A stretch of 64,000 nt of DNA from Trichostrongylus colubriformis (GCA_963978905.1 OZ022257.1:35617919-35681918), one strand, 5' to 3'; positions 1 to 11,969 are shown, counted from the first letter of the stretch. The notes: generated by a model from the sequence alone, not told the origin. Numbers and translations: made by a program.

Positions 1-324
1 CGAGAAACACGAGAGCTGGCCATCAGAGCAAGCAATTCTGTTTCCGCCGAAATTTCTGTAACTTTGAGAATGATCCAATTTCCGCTAATGCTCCCACATA
101 TGGTTCTTCTTCTTATGATCAGTTGAGGAACTATATGCCGAAGAACTTGCAATTCTGCGGCATTTGCTAGCTATATTGTGAGATATGGCCGAACGCTAAA
201 GTCGACATGGCTTGAATACTTGGTAAAGCTGCGACACAATATGAGGTTAATCGTTCAGAGAGATTGCATAAAGGAGGTGGGGGAGTTGCAATTATGCTCA
301 CAACCTCATTCAGTGGATGTTGTA
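1..324. other. No gene recognised
   Basis: The only long frame here is a 74-codon reading on the plus strand with no recognisable motif, and it runs into the mariner end. I see no promoter, splice signals or repeat structure in this stretch. Confidence 0.5.
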
Positions 325-1211
325 TTAGGTTGTTCCAGAAGTCTTCTAGTATTTTTTTCGATCATCACTTTCTTTTTTTTTCGTCCAACAAATAAAAATT
401 AGGCAACAACGTATTGACCATTGTTATCGGCAACTCTCTGCCACTTTATAGGAAAATCGTTGATTCCCTTCTCCCAGAATTCTGGGTTCTGAGAGTCGAA
501 GAAGTCAGTGATTGCCTTCGCAAGCAAGTCATAATCAACGAATTTTCTCTTGGCCAGGAAGGATTCGAGAGGATGGGAAGGTGATGGTCAGAAGGGTCAA
601 TGTCTGGAGGGTATGGCGGGTGGGGCAGCAGATCCCAGCCGAGCTTCTATAACTTGGCCTGGGTACTTTTCGCGACATGGGAGCGAAATGGGAGCGGTCG
701 TCGTCATGAAGAAGGGTGACCGCGGATCTTTTCCGGCACTTTTCTCGAACAGCGACGGCGAGCTGCTGGAGCTAGTGGGTGCATACGGTAGCGGTGACTG
801 TCTCGCCTTGTACCAGCAGGAAAAGCATTCCTTCCGCGTTCCAGAACCAGCACAGTCCCAAGCGTGGTTTGTCTTTCATGTCAATCTCGCCGTTGCTGAA
901 GCTGATGAACCAGCGGCGCACGGTCACGTAGCTCACACATCCCTTGCCCAAGGCAGCGCTGATGGAGTGGCAAGCTTCCGTCGTTTTGGTGCCGCAAGAC
1001 CGCTCATAGTAGATGACACCGCGACTTGGGTGGGTATCGACAACGGGCATTGTAGCTCTCTCCACGGGATCTGGTTGGTCAATATATATTTTCCCAGAAA
1101 GCTTAGGGAACGTTCTACCATATTCCTGAACCGCCTGGACCTGCCTCGAAGTGAACAAGAGTTACTGATTTTTTTTTGGAAAAATACTACAAGACTTTTG
1201 GAACAACCTAA
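325..1211 (-). mobile_element. Internally deleted mariner transposon A
   Basis: The ends are inverted copies of TTAGGTTGTTCCARAAGTCT (left at 325, right ending at 1211) and each is bordered by TA, the target duplication expected of Tc1/mariner elements. The internal coding strand is minus. At 887 bp it is shorter than the usual 1.3 kb of a complete mariner, so an internal deletion is inferred. Confidence 0.85.
399..1158 (-). pseudogene. Mariner transposase remnant (copy A)
   Basis: This is a decayed mariner-family DNA transposase, a cut-and-paste enzyme acting at TA sites. The N-terminal part, readable from about 1158 to 772, contains the second helix-turn-helix region with the recognisable string VSYVTVRRWFISFSNGE followed by a KDKPRLG segment. 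The C-terminal part is read in other frames. It contains HPPYPPDIDPSDHH near 600-650, which carries the third catalytic aspartate, and then DFFDSQNPEFWEKGIND and NNGQYVV just before a TAA at 399. The region expected to hold the first catalytic aspartate is missing, and at least one frameshift separates the two parts, so the copy cannot encode active transposase. The plus-strand open frame at 550-1221 is an antisense shadow. Confidence 0.85.
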
Positions 1212-1870
1212 TATTCTGTGAGCCTGTTAAGAATTCGTATGAGATACTACCATGCGGCATGATAATAAAAATTCTTCAGAATACAGAACTATCGCGGTCT
1301 ATAGAGCCCCATTTTGCTCATCATCTGAAACTGATCAGCTCAGCAAAGCAACTAGTGATTCGAGTTGCAATATGGTTAGCATAGGTGCGAATAACTCAAA
1401 CCTCCCTCAAATGATTGATTCACAGGCATCCCAGGTTCACTCAAGTGATTCTACGGAAGTCTACCACTGGGCAACAGCAACCAATCTTCCATCAAGTTTC
1501 GTTTGTCTTCGTATTATGGAATCTCAAGGACACTCGCCTGGCGTAGAGATAGCAAGAATGCAAACTTTGAAGAGATGAGGGCGTACTTAGGAAATTTTGT
1601 CTGGCTGGGCTCATTTAAAACAATGTTGATAGCTCAAATACACACCACGCGAAAATCAGATTAGCGGCTTACTCTCTTGAGACAAGTAGGTCCTTGGATG
1701 AGGGCTCACGCTGCATCTTTGTCACGGCTGCACTGTGCACCCTCACGGTGTTGTGCGTGCTTGAACACAGCCGAGCCACACCCACTCAACCAAATCACAT
1801 CTAGCCTTAAACAAATAAAATTTCAACGAGGCGCTAACATAGAGAAGGAAACTTGCAGTAAGCGAAGATA
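1212..1870. other. No gene recognised
   Basis: A 108-codon plus frame (1252-1578) is present but has no recognisable domain, no flanking splice or start context and ordinary base composition. I treat it as a chance frame. Confidence 0.4.
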
Positions 1871-2131
1871 AGTGGTGTAGTGACAGATGGCGCGCACACC
1901 ACTCTCATGGTGCGGAGATCGAACCCCGCATCAACGCCTGGCTCAGGCCAAATAAGCCTTCCATCCTCGAGGTCGGTAAATTGGCACAGACTCGAGAGAG
2001 TAGAAGCATTGACTTGTGCCGCGACTGGCAAGTAATTGTATAGGCAACATCACATTCACCGGCTACCTCGATTCTGAATGGAACTATGGTAGAATGTGTG
2101 GCGCATCCCAAGAAGGGATTGATTACCGCCA
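1871..2131 (-). repeat. SINE-like dispersed repeat, copy 1
   Basis: About 260 bp, inverted relative to copies at 18,600 and 26,520. Shared landmarks are the opening AATCAATCCC, a TGGGATGCGCC segment, TGAATGTGATG, and a tail with GGTTCGATCTCCGCACCATG. The last resembles a tRNA B box, and the nearby TGGCCTGAGCCAGG resembles an A box. The boxes are only about 20 bp apart, less than in a real tRNA gene, so a tRNA origin is only suggested. Confidence 0.65.
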
Positions 2132-2332
2132 GAAACATCCTCTGACCTGATGTAACAGCCATTTTTTTTTGATGAAAGCCGCTTCCTTATTGGAAATTGT
2201 TCGTCTAAGGCCATGTGTGATTTGGTTGGGTGGGGGTGGCAGCGAGTTCAAAGTAGGAGGCATCGCCTGTCAAAGTATCTACGCGCAATGGAAGGAGTAA
2301 CGGAAAACTTGCGGAAAAAGGCTTTGCACAAT
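2132..2332. other. No gene recognised
   Basis: Short unassigned sequence between the SINE-like repeat and the large foldback element. Nothing supportable was seen. Confidence 0.4.
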
Positions 2333-3848
2333 ACCGCTCGCGTCGCGTGAGTAATTCGCCTTGCGTCGCGTGAGTAATTCGCCACGTCATAACATCGTTC
2401 AAATTGGATAAAATGGAAAGTTCTCAGGAGCGTCGGATTCGTCTCGAAGCGACGAGTTCAGTTGTGTATGAAATGTCAAATTTTGATCAGCAACCGTCCT
2501 GAAAATCGCGCGAAAACGCGTTTTCGCGTTTTCCGCTATAAATCAATAGTTTATTGGTTTTTTATCGGACTTGTATACATTTTCGTAATCTGCTCGTCTA
2601 GCTCTACAAGAAGATGCTACAAGTTTTCGGTTTTCTTAGACTCGATTTTTTCACATTGTGAAAAGTCGGAGGGAAATTTTCTTTGGAACCTGATAAGTTG
2701 AAGCTAAAATCCTTTCACATTCTCAATCTGAACTCACAGAAGTGTAGAGATTTCAAAGTCTCGAGCCTTTTACATGAGTCCTACTCCTTTGTGTGGCCCT
2801 AAGCAGCGCCTCCATGTATACTCTGCTAAAGAAAAACCATCCCTTAACTCATCTGCAGACGGAGATCCCCTAATGAAACGTATGCCGTTCGATTCCTCTG
2901 AGAAAATGCTATCGAACATCAGTACAAAAACCTTTGTACTGATAAATGTCTTATTTTCCTATTTCCAGCCGTTTCCTTTTGTGGATCGACGTCTCAATCT
3001 CCTTTCGGCCGGTGCGATTCACGTGCACGCCCTGGGAGAGCGGTTACGATCGATGGCGCCATCGCAATATTCACGTGCATGGCCGTGGGAAAGCGCTAGG
3101 AGCTCGCGTTGGCGCCATCAACCGTGACCGCTCCCCCAGGGCATGCACGTGAATCGCACCGGCAGAAAGGAGATTGAGACGTCGATCCACATAAGGAAAC
3201 GGCTGAAAATAGGAAAATAAGACATCTATCGGTACAAAGGTTTTCGTATGTCGTTCGATAGCATTTTCTCAGAGGAATTGAACGGCATACATTTCATTAG
3301 GCGATCTCCGTCTGCAGATGAGTTAAGGGATGGTTTTTGTTTAGCAGAGTATACACGGAGGCGCTGTTTAGGACCACACAAAGGAGTAGGGGCTGATCTG
3401 AAAGGCTCGAAACTTCAAAATCTATACACTTCTGTGAGTTCAGATCGAGAGTGTGAAAGGATTTTAGCTTCAACTTATCAGGTTCTAAAGAAAATTTCCC
3501 TCCGACTTTTCAGAATGTGAAAAAATCGAGTCTAAGAAAACCGAAAACTTGTAGCATCTTCTTGTAGAGCTAGACGAGCAGATTACGAAAATGTATACAA
3601 ACCCGATGAAAAACCAATAAGCTATTGATTTATGGTGGAAAACGCGAAAACGCGTTTTCGCGCGATTTTCAGGACGGTTGCTGAACAAAATTTGACATTT
3701 CATACACAACTGAACTCGTCGCTTCGAGACGAATCCGACGCTCCTGAAAACTTTCCATTTTATCCAATCTGAACGATGTTATGACGTGGCGACGGTTTGT
3801 TCGCGAACAAACCGTCGCAAGGCGAATTACTCACGCGACGCGAGCAGT
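2333..3848. mobile_element. 1.5-kb foldback (palindromic) element
   Basis: The left arm (about 2333-3060) and right arm (about 3113-3848) are reverse complements of each other almost throughout, with a spacer of about 50 bp holding CACGTGCATGGCCGTGGGAA. The termini are CGCTCGCGTCGCGTGAG on the left and its complement on the right. The arms differ near the outer ends: the left arm repeats GTCGCGTGAGTAATTCGCC, while the right arm carries a 26-bp perfect palindrome (3791-3816). The 79- and 74-codon frames in the two arms are the same sequence read from each side and have no known domain. No transposase is encoded, so it looks like a non-autonomous foldback or MITE-type element. Confidence 0.85.
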
Positions 3849-4479
3849 ACTGTAGTGTCAAGATTGGTGTGACTGGAATAAGCATCAAAGTTTACGTAGG
3901 AAATGGGTAGAAAACCAGACAGATATAATGTTTATGTAGAGGGAGAAAACTGTCTGAGAGTGGCCTGGAAGCATTATAAGCTTTTCTCATAATGAGACTT
4001 CCCGAAAAATTTGTAATAAGTACTTTTTTGGCTGTAACTCAAGTAGGGCTATCACTGACGTTGATAAAGTAGAGGTATCAGAGGACACTTTCGAGGACGC
4101 CTTTTAACTGACAACGGTTTCTCCAACACAATTGAACATCCCCTGTAATGCTGCCAGCCAATCATCCTCATGGCTCAATAAGAGCTCCAAGGTTCACATT
4201 TTGCTGAAATGGTCCTCGGCGGCCTCGATTAACCGCTAGAATATATCATTAAAGTTGGTAAAAAAAACTGCATCTACGAACTTAGTAGTCCCTTGACTCT
4301 CGTTCAATCTCCGCATGACGCGCAGTGAAATTTGTAAGTGAGAGCATTCAGTAGTTCCAGCGCTTTCTAGAAGGAATCATTTCCTTATCCCAGCGATGGT
4401 AGACCCGAGAGTTTGACTCCCATTTCTGCTTGAGTATCTGAAAAAGTTATCAAGAAGTATTCGTTGGCCCAATTTCTCA
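3849..4479. other. No gene recognised
   Basis: No open frame of note, no repeats matched elsewhere in the window and no splice-like structure. Confidence 0.4.
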
Positions 4480-5352
4480 ACCGCACCATGGTTTTTGTCT
4501 TGGTAGGTCCACTAGATCATCTTCTAATTTGTTGTATGAATGACTGGACGATAGCATTACACTCAAGAAAGAAATGTTGATGCAATCCATTTTGGTTTTC
4601 GTTATGCTTTTGATAAGTTGTCGCATGTGGTTTGAAATCGTAAGTTGAAAGATTGGGGTGTCCACGCTTTGGAAGTGGATTGGATAAGGAGACCTTGACT
4701 CTTATGACATTTGATGTCGTGGTAGGTGATGACTTGTCAACAGTACGTGTGGCTTGTAGTGGTGTACCCCAGAGAGGCGTTTTTCCCCCAGTATTCTTCC
4801 GTATTTTCACTGCAGATCTACCATATGAGCTTCGAGGTCCAGGTGTTCATTGTAATATCTACGCTGATAACATAAAGTTGTATAAGGTGGTGGAAGATGT
4901 CTCTTATCGAGCCCTCCAGCCTGCGATTGATTTTTTCTGGGTGGTTCAAAGCTAATGGTCTTGTTCTATCCTTCGAAAAACGCAAGTTATGCGTCTGAGT
5001 TTGCATTCGCATGCAGATCATGTCCACTTGAGATCAGTTATCAAAGTCCGAGGTCTTGATTCCCATTATGACTATTAGCTAAGCTTCTCTAGGCAGTAAA
5101 AGCTAGTGGCCAAGTATACTCGCAGAATTTTCAATTTTATTCAATCTCCTCGTACCCTACTACATTGCAACGCTTATATGAGCTCTATGTGCGTCCCATT
5201 GGGGAGTGTGGCACTATGGTCTTCAACCCCTGTTCAAAAAAGGCAGTTCAGGCCCCTGGAATCTGTACAAAGTAGTTTGACTCGAAAGTTAATGTGTAGG
5301 TCATCAGGGTTAAGATATCCTCAACAGAGCGACCAGAAACTCCGAAAGTGAT
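4480..5352 (+). pseudogene. CR1-like non-LTR retrotransposon reverse transcriptase fragment 1
   Basis: This is a broken piece of a non-LTR (LINE) reverse transcriptase, the enzyme that copies element RNA into DNA at the target site. In the frame from 4653, STVRVACSGVPQRGV and FRIFTADLPYELRG correspond to RT motif B and its surroundings. YADNIKLYKVVEDVSYRAL (about 4859-4915) is motif C, with the catalytic second Asp of YADD changed to Asn. Further downstream, in shifted frames, ARRIF-like and LESVQSSLTRKLMCRSSGL (about 5255-5310) match the thumb region. Several frame changes and stops show that it is dead. No endonuclease domain or 3-prime tail was found, so it is 5-prime truncated. Assignment to the CR1/Jockey group is by motif wording only. 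Confidence 0.75.
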
Positions 5353-5726
5353 CCAAAATCACTCGAATGGAGGAGGAAGCGGTACGTTTCACTCACAGCT
5401 TCATGTATTTTCCCACTGTTTCGCCTAGTGACGCAAGAGGAGCGCCGATAAGATTTACGACAGTTACATTAAATTCTCATACGTCGAATTTCTTCACAAA
5501 CAGAGTTCGGTCAAGTTTTGGCTTATTGCTACGAAAAAAAGTGAACTACACCACTTTCAAACAAGGTGTGGGCGATTTTATGTGACCAGTTGCGCTATCG
5601 CACAGTACTGTGCGAATTATTCATTATTTATTTAACTAATAGAATTATGTAATGGGGAACTGGTAGGTGTTGACTTTTTGCTGAGCACCTCACCTACTTT
5701 CTATATAGGTGATAGGGCGCTATAAA
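5353..5726. other. No gene; short palindrome CGCACAGTACTGTGCG
   Basis: No coding signal. A 16-bp perfect palindrome lies near 5599. Related cores recur near 17,282 (CACAGTACTGCGC) and 45,669 (GCGCAGTACTGTGCG), suggesting ends of a shared small repeat. Confidence 0.45.
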
Positions 5727-6164
5727 CCCAGGACTACCCCACTACCTCTCCAACCGATGTGGTCAGAGAGGTGATTTTTGAAGAATTTTTCGATTCGGCT
5801 GCACATTGCTACCCATGGGTAATTTCTCTTGTAGAATACGAATATGACATGCACTTAGCGCGAATCCGCTTGACGCCCGCGCCAAAATGGCCCAGGCGCC
5901 AAGCGGGTTCGCGCGAAACGAATGTTATATTCGTGTTCCAGGGGTCGAAATACCCCTTGGGACAAATTTTGAGCGAGTTGGTGATCTACCCCATTCTGGC
6001 GTCGGCGCCTATGGCGCAGGCGCCAAGGGATTTCGCGCCAAACGAATGTCATATTCGTGTTCTGAGGGTCGAATTACCCTTGGATAGAAGTTTGCAGCTA
6101 AATCGAAAGGTTCTCCAAGAATCACCTCTCCGACTACGTCGGTTGGAGAGGTTCGACTCTGGGT
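5727..6164. mobile_element. Foldback MITE-like element
   Basis: The outer arms begin ACCCAGGA...CCTCTCCAACCGATGTGG and end with the reverse complement, CTACGTCGGTTGGAGAGG...TGGGT. Nested inside are three copies, in both orientations, of a CGAATATGACAT-type motif with GGCGCCAAG and GCGCGAA segments, so the element can fold into several hairpins. The overlapping reading frames on both strands are shadows of this symmetry. The segment around GGGTCGAAATACCCCTTGGG resembles the arms of the long-TIR element at 39,431. Confidence 0.75.
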
Positions 6165-7420
6165 AAATAGTGCCGGTGATTAGGTATTAACCGATATCGA
6201 AGATATCACCGCTGAGGAAGGTCATCATTTTTAGCAGGCCAGATGATTTAGCGGTTGATACCTTTTGCTTATATGATTGAGCTATGTTTAGGAATGACGT
6301 GAGTAAATCCACTGATCAGTTGGCCCTTCGGCTGAAGTGGTCACTACTGGGAGCTTAAATACTTTAAGGATCGACAGTTTCGAATTAAACTGCATCACAT
6401 GGTGATTTGGTGGTAGATCCATATGCCGGTTAGGGATACTTATCATTTTTCTAAACAGCCACCACTGTTTGGAATTTTACATAGTCTAGCGGTTGATACC
6501 CAGCATTGTTGCTGGCACCGCATGAGAGAATGAATGGCTTGCTTTGCTATCAGAAATCTAGATCGTGTCTTGATCATCCCTGTGGATCGCAGTATCAAAA
6601 GACATGCGCCACTATCTGGAACGCTAGGCGGTTTAGCGGTCGATTCCTCGGTAGCAGATATCAGAATAAAACAAAATATGTGCACGCAATGGTGCTGAGT
6701 ATCGCAAGCTTCTACTACAGCAGTAGTAGTAAGCGGTGTACCGAATTCTATCCCTTCCCCATTTCCTAATGGCTCTTATCAGCCTTGTAAGCCGTTATCG
6801 GTTTCGAAAGGCACCATTAAGGTCCCGTACACGGTGATACCTGTGGGTGTCAACGTCCCACTGCTGGCCAGAAGAGCGAAACGGATTTGGCGAGATTAGC
6901 CTATTGACGCTTCTTATCGAATCTTATCGAGCGTTATCAGTTCGAATCACCCACCACTGATGTGCCCGTTCCACAACCTTAAGCACCTATGAATGTCGGC
7001 GCTTTAAGATCCACCCGAATGGGAAAAAGCATTCAACGACCTTAGCTTACTGATGCTCTTTATCGAATCTTATCAAGCGTTATCAATTTGGATCACTCAC
7101 AATTGATGTGTCCGTTCCACCCCTCGAACCATCTATGAGTGTGGGCGCTCTAGGAGCGACCCAAAAGGCGAAACGAATTACGCGACATCAGCTTTTTGAG
7201 GCTCCTTATCAGCCCTTATCAGCTGCTATCACTTTCGCTCCACCACCGCTGGGATGCCTTTACCACCCCCTATATCACATCTAAAATCCGGGATCCCTTC
7301 TTTGCTGCGACGTGAGGTATGAATTTCCAATTAAACAGACACACTTAGCCGATTATATAAAGCAGCATTTGAATCCACAGTAATTGGTGATTGTTCCTGG
7401 TTTGTTTCCGCTTTGTAATG
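6165..7420 (+). repeat. Dispersed repeat R1, copy at 6.3-7.4 kb
   Basis: Noncoding repeat recognised by landmarks shared with copies at 12-15 kb and 20-22.3 kb: ACATAGTCTAGCGGTTGATACCCAG; several sub-repeats of about 130 bp with CTTATCGAATCTTATCA, CACCCACCATTGATGT, ATGAGTGTSAGCGCT and AAGGCGAAACG; and a terminus with ACACTTAGCCGATTATATA. No coding capacity. The left boundary (around 6290) is approximate. Confidence 0.7.
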
Positions 7421-7499
7421 TTCAAGTTGCCACATCTACCCGCACATGTCTACTGAATAAAGAGAGAAAATAGGATCTCTGACAACTAAGTCCTGCCAC
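7421..7499. other. Junction between R1 and the tandem array
   Basis: Unassigned sequence; the first degenerate 325-bp unit probably begins near 7500. Confidence 0.35.
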
Positions 7500-10400
7500 G
7501 TCTGTAAATATATGATTCATTGTGTCTTGACACACATAAAGCTGGCAACGCTGTTTAAAGTATCCTGATCACTTATATCTCTATAGCAATTGAGTCGTGT
7601 TCTTTATATAGAGATGCTATTAAATGTCATCTTATTTTACTAGTACTCGTCAGTTTAAGCTATTTGCTCAGTCTGCGAACACCATACGCTTCTCAGTGTT
7701 ACGAATAAACTATATGCACTCACTTTTACGGTTGGTTTGAAAGACGGTGGGGGCTGAATTCAACAACTAGTTCAAAAACTGATCTAGTTAAAGTACAAAC
7801 AGAAGTTGAACATACTCGTTTTGTAGACCATGTCTGAAATTATATTATTCACTGTGTCTTGACACACGTATAGCTGATATCTCTATTCAAGGATCCTGAT
7901 CACTTTATCTCTAACAACTGAGTCTTGTTCTTTGAAGGCACTTTGTGCGATAATCTCACCAGCTGTTTACCGTGCCGCAGCCGATAGACCCCGGGTAACT
8001 GTCGCGGCTGTACCCTTACAGAGGTGCCACGAGCCACCCTGGCAGCGCAAAGCCAGCGGGAGGCAAATGGGACCCCTCCCACCAATTGGCGATCCTACCC
8101 GGCATTGGACGAAGCTTTTTCCAACGTGGCTTTTACGTGGGCCTGTGTTTGTGCGATAAGATAAGATAAAAAGGAAATTCCAGTAGTTTATAAAATGTTC
8201 ACTTGGGAAAACAGGTAATATCTCAAGGTTCCTCATGATAACATCCAACGGGAACTGATTCGAAGGCTTGTTTGACGCAGTAACCTCGTACAAGGCCTTA
8301 TGTCAAGAGGCCTCATTTTTGCCATTTTCGGGGGCTTCTTCCGGATTTTTTTTCTCGGTGTATTCCTCAGCACCTCTAATTTTATAATTTAGCTCTTAAA
8401 GCTCCATTCAAGGTAATCGCGGAAAGTGCCTTTAAATAGCGAACGCCATTTGATTTCACTAGTCGTCGAGTTGAGCCATTTGCTCAGTCTGCGAACACCA
8501 TACGCTTCTCAGTGTTACGAATAAACTAGATGCACTCACTTTTACGGTTGGTTTGAAAGACGGTGGAGGCTAAATTCAACAAGTAGTTCAAAGACTGATC
8601 CAGTTAAAGTACAAACAGAAGTTGAACATACTCGTTTTGTAGACCATGTCTGAAAATATATTATTCACTGTGTCTTGACACACGTATAGCTGATATCTCT
8701 ATTCGAGGATCTTAACCACTTCATCTCGAACAACTGAGTCTTGTTCTTTGAATAGGGAATGCCATTTTATTCCACTACTAGTACTCGTCGAGTTGAGCCA
8801 TTTGCCTAGTCTGCGAACACCATACGCTTCTCAGTGTTACGAATAAACTATATGCACTCACTTTTACGGTTGGTTTGAAAGACGGTGGAGGCTAAATTCA
8901 ACAAGTAGTTCAAAGACTGATCCAGTTAAAGTACAAACAGAAGTTGAACATACTCGTTTTGTAGACCATGTCTGAAAATATATTATTCACTGTGTCTTGA
9001 CACACGTTTAGCTGATATCTCTATTCGAGGATCTTAACCACTTCATCTCGAACAACTGAGTCTTGTTCTTTGAATAGCGAATGTCGTTTTATTTCACTAC
9101 TAGTACATACTCGTCGAGTTGAGCCATTTGCCTAGTCTGCGAACACCATACGCTTCTCAGTGTTACGAATAAACTAGATGCACTCACTTTTACGGTTGGT
9201 TTGAAAGACGGTGGAGGCTAAATTCAACAAGTAGTTCAAAGACTGATCCAGTTAAAGTACAAACAGAAGTTGAACATACTCGTTTTGTAGACCATGTCTG
9301 AAAATATATTACTCATTGTGTCTTGATACACGTATAGCTGATATCTCTAGTCAAGGATCCTGATCACTTTATCTCTAACGACTGAGTCTTGTTCTTTGAA
9401 TAGCGAATGTCGTTTTATTTCACTACTAGTACATACTCGTCGAGTTGAGCCATTTGCCTAGTCTGCGAACACCATACGCTTCTCAGTGTTACGAATAAAC
9501 TATATGCACTCACTTTTACGGTTGGTTTGAAATACGGTGGGGGCTGAATTCAACAAGTAGTTCAAAAACTGATCTAGTTAAAGTACAAACAGAAGTTGAA
9601 CATACTCGTTTTGTAGACCATGTCTGAAAATATATTATTCACTGTGTCTTGACACACGTATAGCTGATATCTCTATTCGAGGATCTTAACCACTTCATCT
9701 CGAACAACTGAGTCTTGTTCTTTGAATAGGGAATGCCATTTTATTCCACTACTAGTACTCGTCGAGTTGAGCCATTTGCCTAGTCTGCGAACACCATACG
9801 CTTCTCAGTGTTACGAATAAACTATATGCACTCACTTTTACGGTTGGTTTGAAATACGGTGGGGGCTGAATTCAACAAGTAGTTCAAAAACTGATCTAGT
9901 TAAAGTACAAACAGAAGTTGAACATACTCGTTTTGTAGACCATGTCTGAAAATATATTATTCACTGTGTCTTGATACACGTATAGCTGATATCTCTAGTC
10001 AAGGATCCTGATCACTTTATCTCTAACGACTGAGTCTTGTTCTTTGAATAGCGAATGCCATTTTATTCCACTACTAGTACTCGTCGAGTTGAGCCATTTG
10101 CCTAGTCTGCGAACACCATACGCTTCTCAGTGTTACGAATAAACTAGATGCACTCACTTTTACGGTTGGTTTGAAAGACGGTGGGGGCTGAATTCAACAA
10201 GTAGTTCAAAAACTGATCCAGTTGAAATACAAGCAGAAGTTGAACATACTTGTCTTGTAAACCATCTCTGAAAACATATTATTCATTGCGCTCTGACAGA
10301 CATATAGCTGACATTTCTGTTCATAGTATCGTGGTCACTCATATCTCTAGCAACTGAGTCTTGTTCTTTGAATAGCGAATGTCGTTTTATTTCACTACTA

Positions 10401-11690
10401 GTACATACTCGTCGAGTTGAGCCATTTGCCTAGTCTGCGAACACCATACGCTTCTCAGTGTTACGAATAAACTAGATGCACTCACTTTTACGGTTGGTTT
10501 GAAAGACGGTGGGGGCTGAATTCAACAAGTAGTTCAAAAACTGATCCAGTTGAAATACAAGCAGAAGTTGAACATACTTGTCTTGTAAACCATCTCTGAA
10601 AACATATTATTCATTGTGCTCTGACAGACATATAGCTGACATTTCTGTTCATAGTATCGTGGTCACTCATATCTCTAGCAACTGAGTCTTGTTCTTTGAA
10701 TAGCGAATGTCGTTTTATTCCACTACTAGTACATACTCGTCGAGTTGAGCCATTTGCCTAGTCTGCGAACACCATACGCTTCTCAGTGTTACGAATGAAC
10801 TAGATGCACTCACTTTTACGGTTGTTTTGATAGACATTGGGGGCTGAATTCAACAAGTAGTTCAAAAACTGATCCAGTTGAAATACAAGCAGAAGTTGAA
10901 CATACTTGTCTTGTAAACCATCTCTGAAAACATATTATTCATTGTGCTCTGACAGACATATAGCTGACATTTCTGTTCATAGTATCGTGGTCACTCATAT
11001 CTCTAGCAACTGAGTCTTGTTCTTTGATAGCGAATGTCGTTTTATTTCACTACTAGTACATACTCGTCGAGTTGAGCCATTTGCCTAGTCTGCGAACACC
11101 ATACGCTTCTCAGTGTTACGAATGAACTAGATGCACTCACTTTTACGGTTGTTTTGATAGACATTGGGGGCTGAATTCAACAAGTAGTTCAAAAACTGAT
11201 CCAGTTGAAATACAAGCAGAAGTTGAACATACTTGTCTTGTAAACCATCTCTGAAAACATATTATTCATTGTGCTCTGACAGACATATAGCTGACATTTC
11301 TGTTCATAGTATCGTGGTCACTCATATCTCTAACAACTGAGTCTTGTTCTTTGAATAGCGAATGTCGTTTTATTTCACTACTAGTACATACTCGTCGAGT
11401 CGAGCTATTTGCCTAGACTGCGAACACCGTGCGCTCCTCAGTGTAACGAATAAACTAGATGCACTCACTTTTACGGTTCGTTTAAATGACGGTGGGGGCT
11501 GAATCCAACAAGTAGTTCAAAAACTGGTCCAGTTAAAATACATACAGAAGTTGAACATACTCGTCTTGTATACCATCTCTGAAAATATATTATTCATCGT
11601 GGCCTGGCAGACATATAGCTGACAACTCTGTTCATAGTATCCTAATCACTCATATCTCCGAAATTGAGTCTTGTTCTTCTAATAGGGAAT
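7500..11690 (+). repeat. Tandem array of about 325-bp units
   Basis: The landmark GTCTGCGAACACCATACGC (GACTGCGAACACCGTGCGC in the last unit) recurs at 7671, 8487, 8809, 9135, 9461, 9783, 10105, 10433, 10761, 11088 and 11416. Spacing is 322-328 bp, except for an 816-bp interval that holds a 496-bp insertion. The central units are nearly identical, and two subtypes are interleaved: ACAGAAGTTGAACATACTCG versus GCAGAAGTTGAACATACTTG. The flanking units are degenerate. There is no open reading frame, and the unit is too long and spacerless to be CRISPR. Confidence 0.92.
7936..8431. mobile_element. TTAA-class TIR insertion 1 (496 bp)
   Basis: The sister 325-bp units give the empty site CTTTGAATAGCG, so the insertion boundary is exact. 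Flanks are TTGA on the left and TTAA on the right. The ends are AGGCACTTTGTGCGAT and the reverse complement of AGGCACTTTCCGCGAT, giving a 4-bp target duplication with 16-bp TIRs carrying two mismatches. The GC-rich interior has no recognisable gene; its short frames on both strands overlap one another and look non-coding. Confidence 0.8.
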
Positions 11691-11705
11691 GTCATCTTAT
11701 TTCAC

Positions 11706-11969
11706 AACCAGTTGGCGGACGCACATTACTGCGCGCGATTCAAGGCGATGTTATGCAAAATGGGTTTGATCCGCCCAACCAAAGTTGTGTATGGAATTGA
11801 GCGGAAATTTCCTTCTCTTTGCTGTCAGCTGAACTGTCGAGTTAAAAAAGCAAAGAAGATTGAGTGATAAAAAAGATTTCGGTATTGATGTACTTCAGTC
11901 GCTTTGCATCGAAACCATTTTGCATGTCATCGACATGATTCGCGCGCAGTAGTGTGCGCCAACTGGTTT
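11706..11969. mobile_element. 264-bp TIR MITE, copy 1
   Basis: Ends AACCAGTTGGCG...CGCCAACTGGTT, with inverted arms of about 50 bp including ACTGCGCGCGAT. The interior holds AAGCAAAGAAGATTGA and CTTCAGTCGCTTTGCATC. It sits at the junction between the last 325-bp unit and R1. The 67-codon frame is incidental. Confidence 0.75.

Noticed and set aside
550..1221. 223-codon plus-strand open frame
   Set aside because: It is antisense to a mariner transposase read on the minus strand between clear TIRs; no domain is seen in the plus frame.
2462..3709. Two similar small proteins on opposite strands (79 and 74 codons)
   Set aside because: They are the same sequence seen from the two arms of a foldback element, with no known domain.
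7500..11690. CRISPR array
   Set aside because: The units are about 325 bp with no spacer structure and the sequence is eukaryotic; this is an ordinary tandem repeat.
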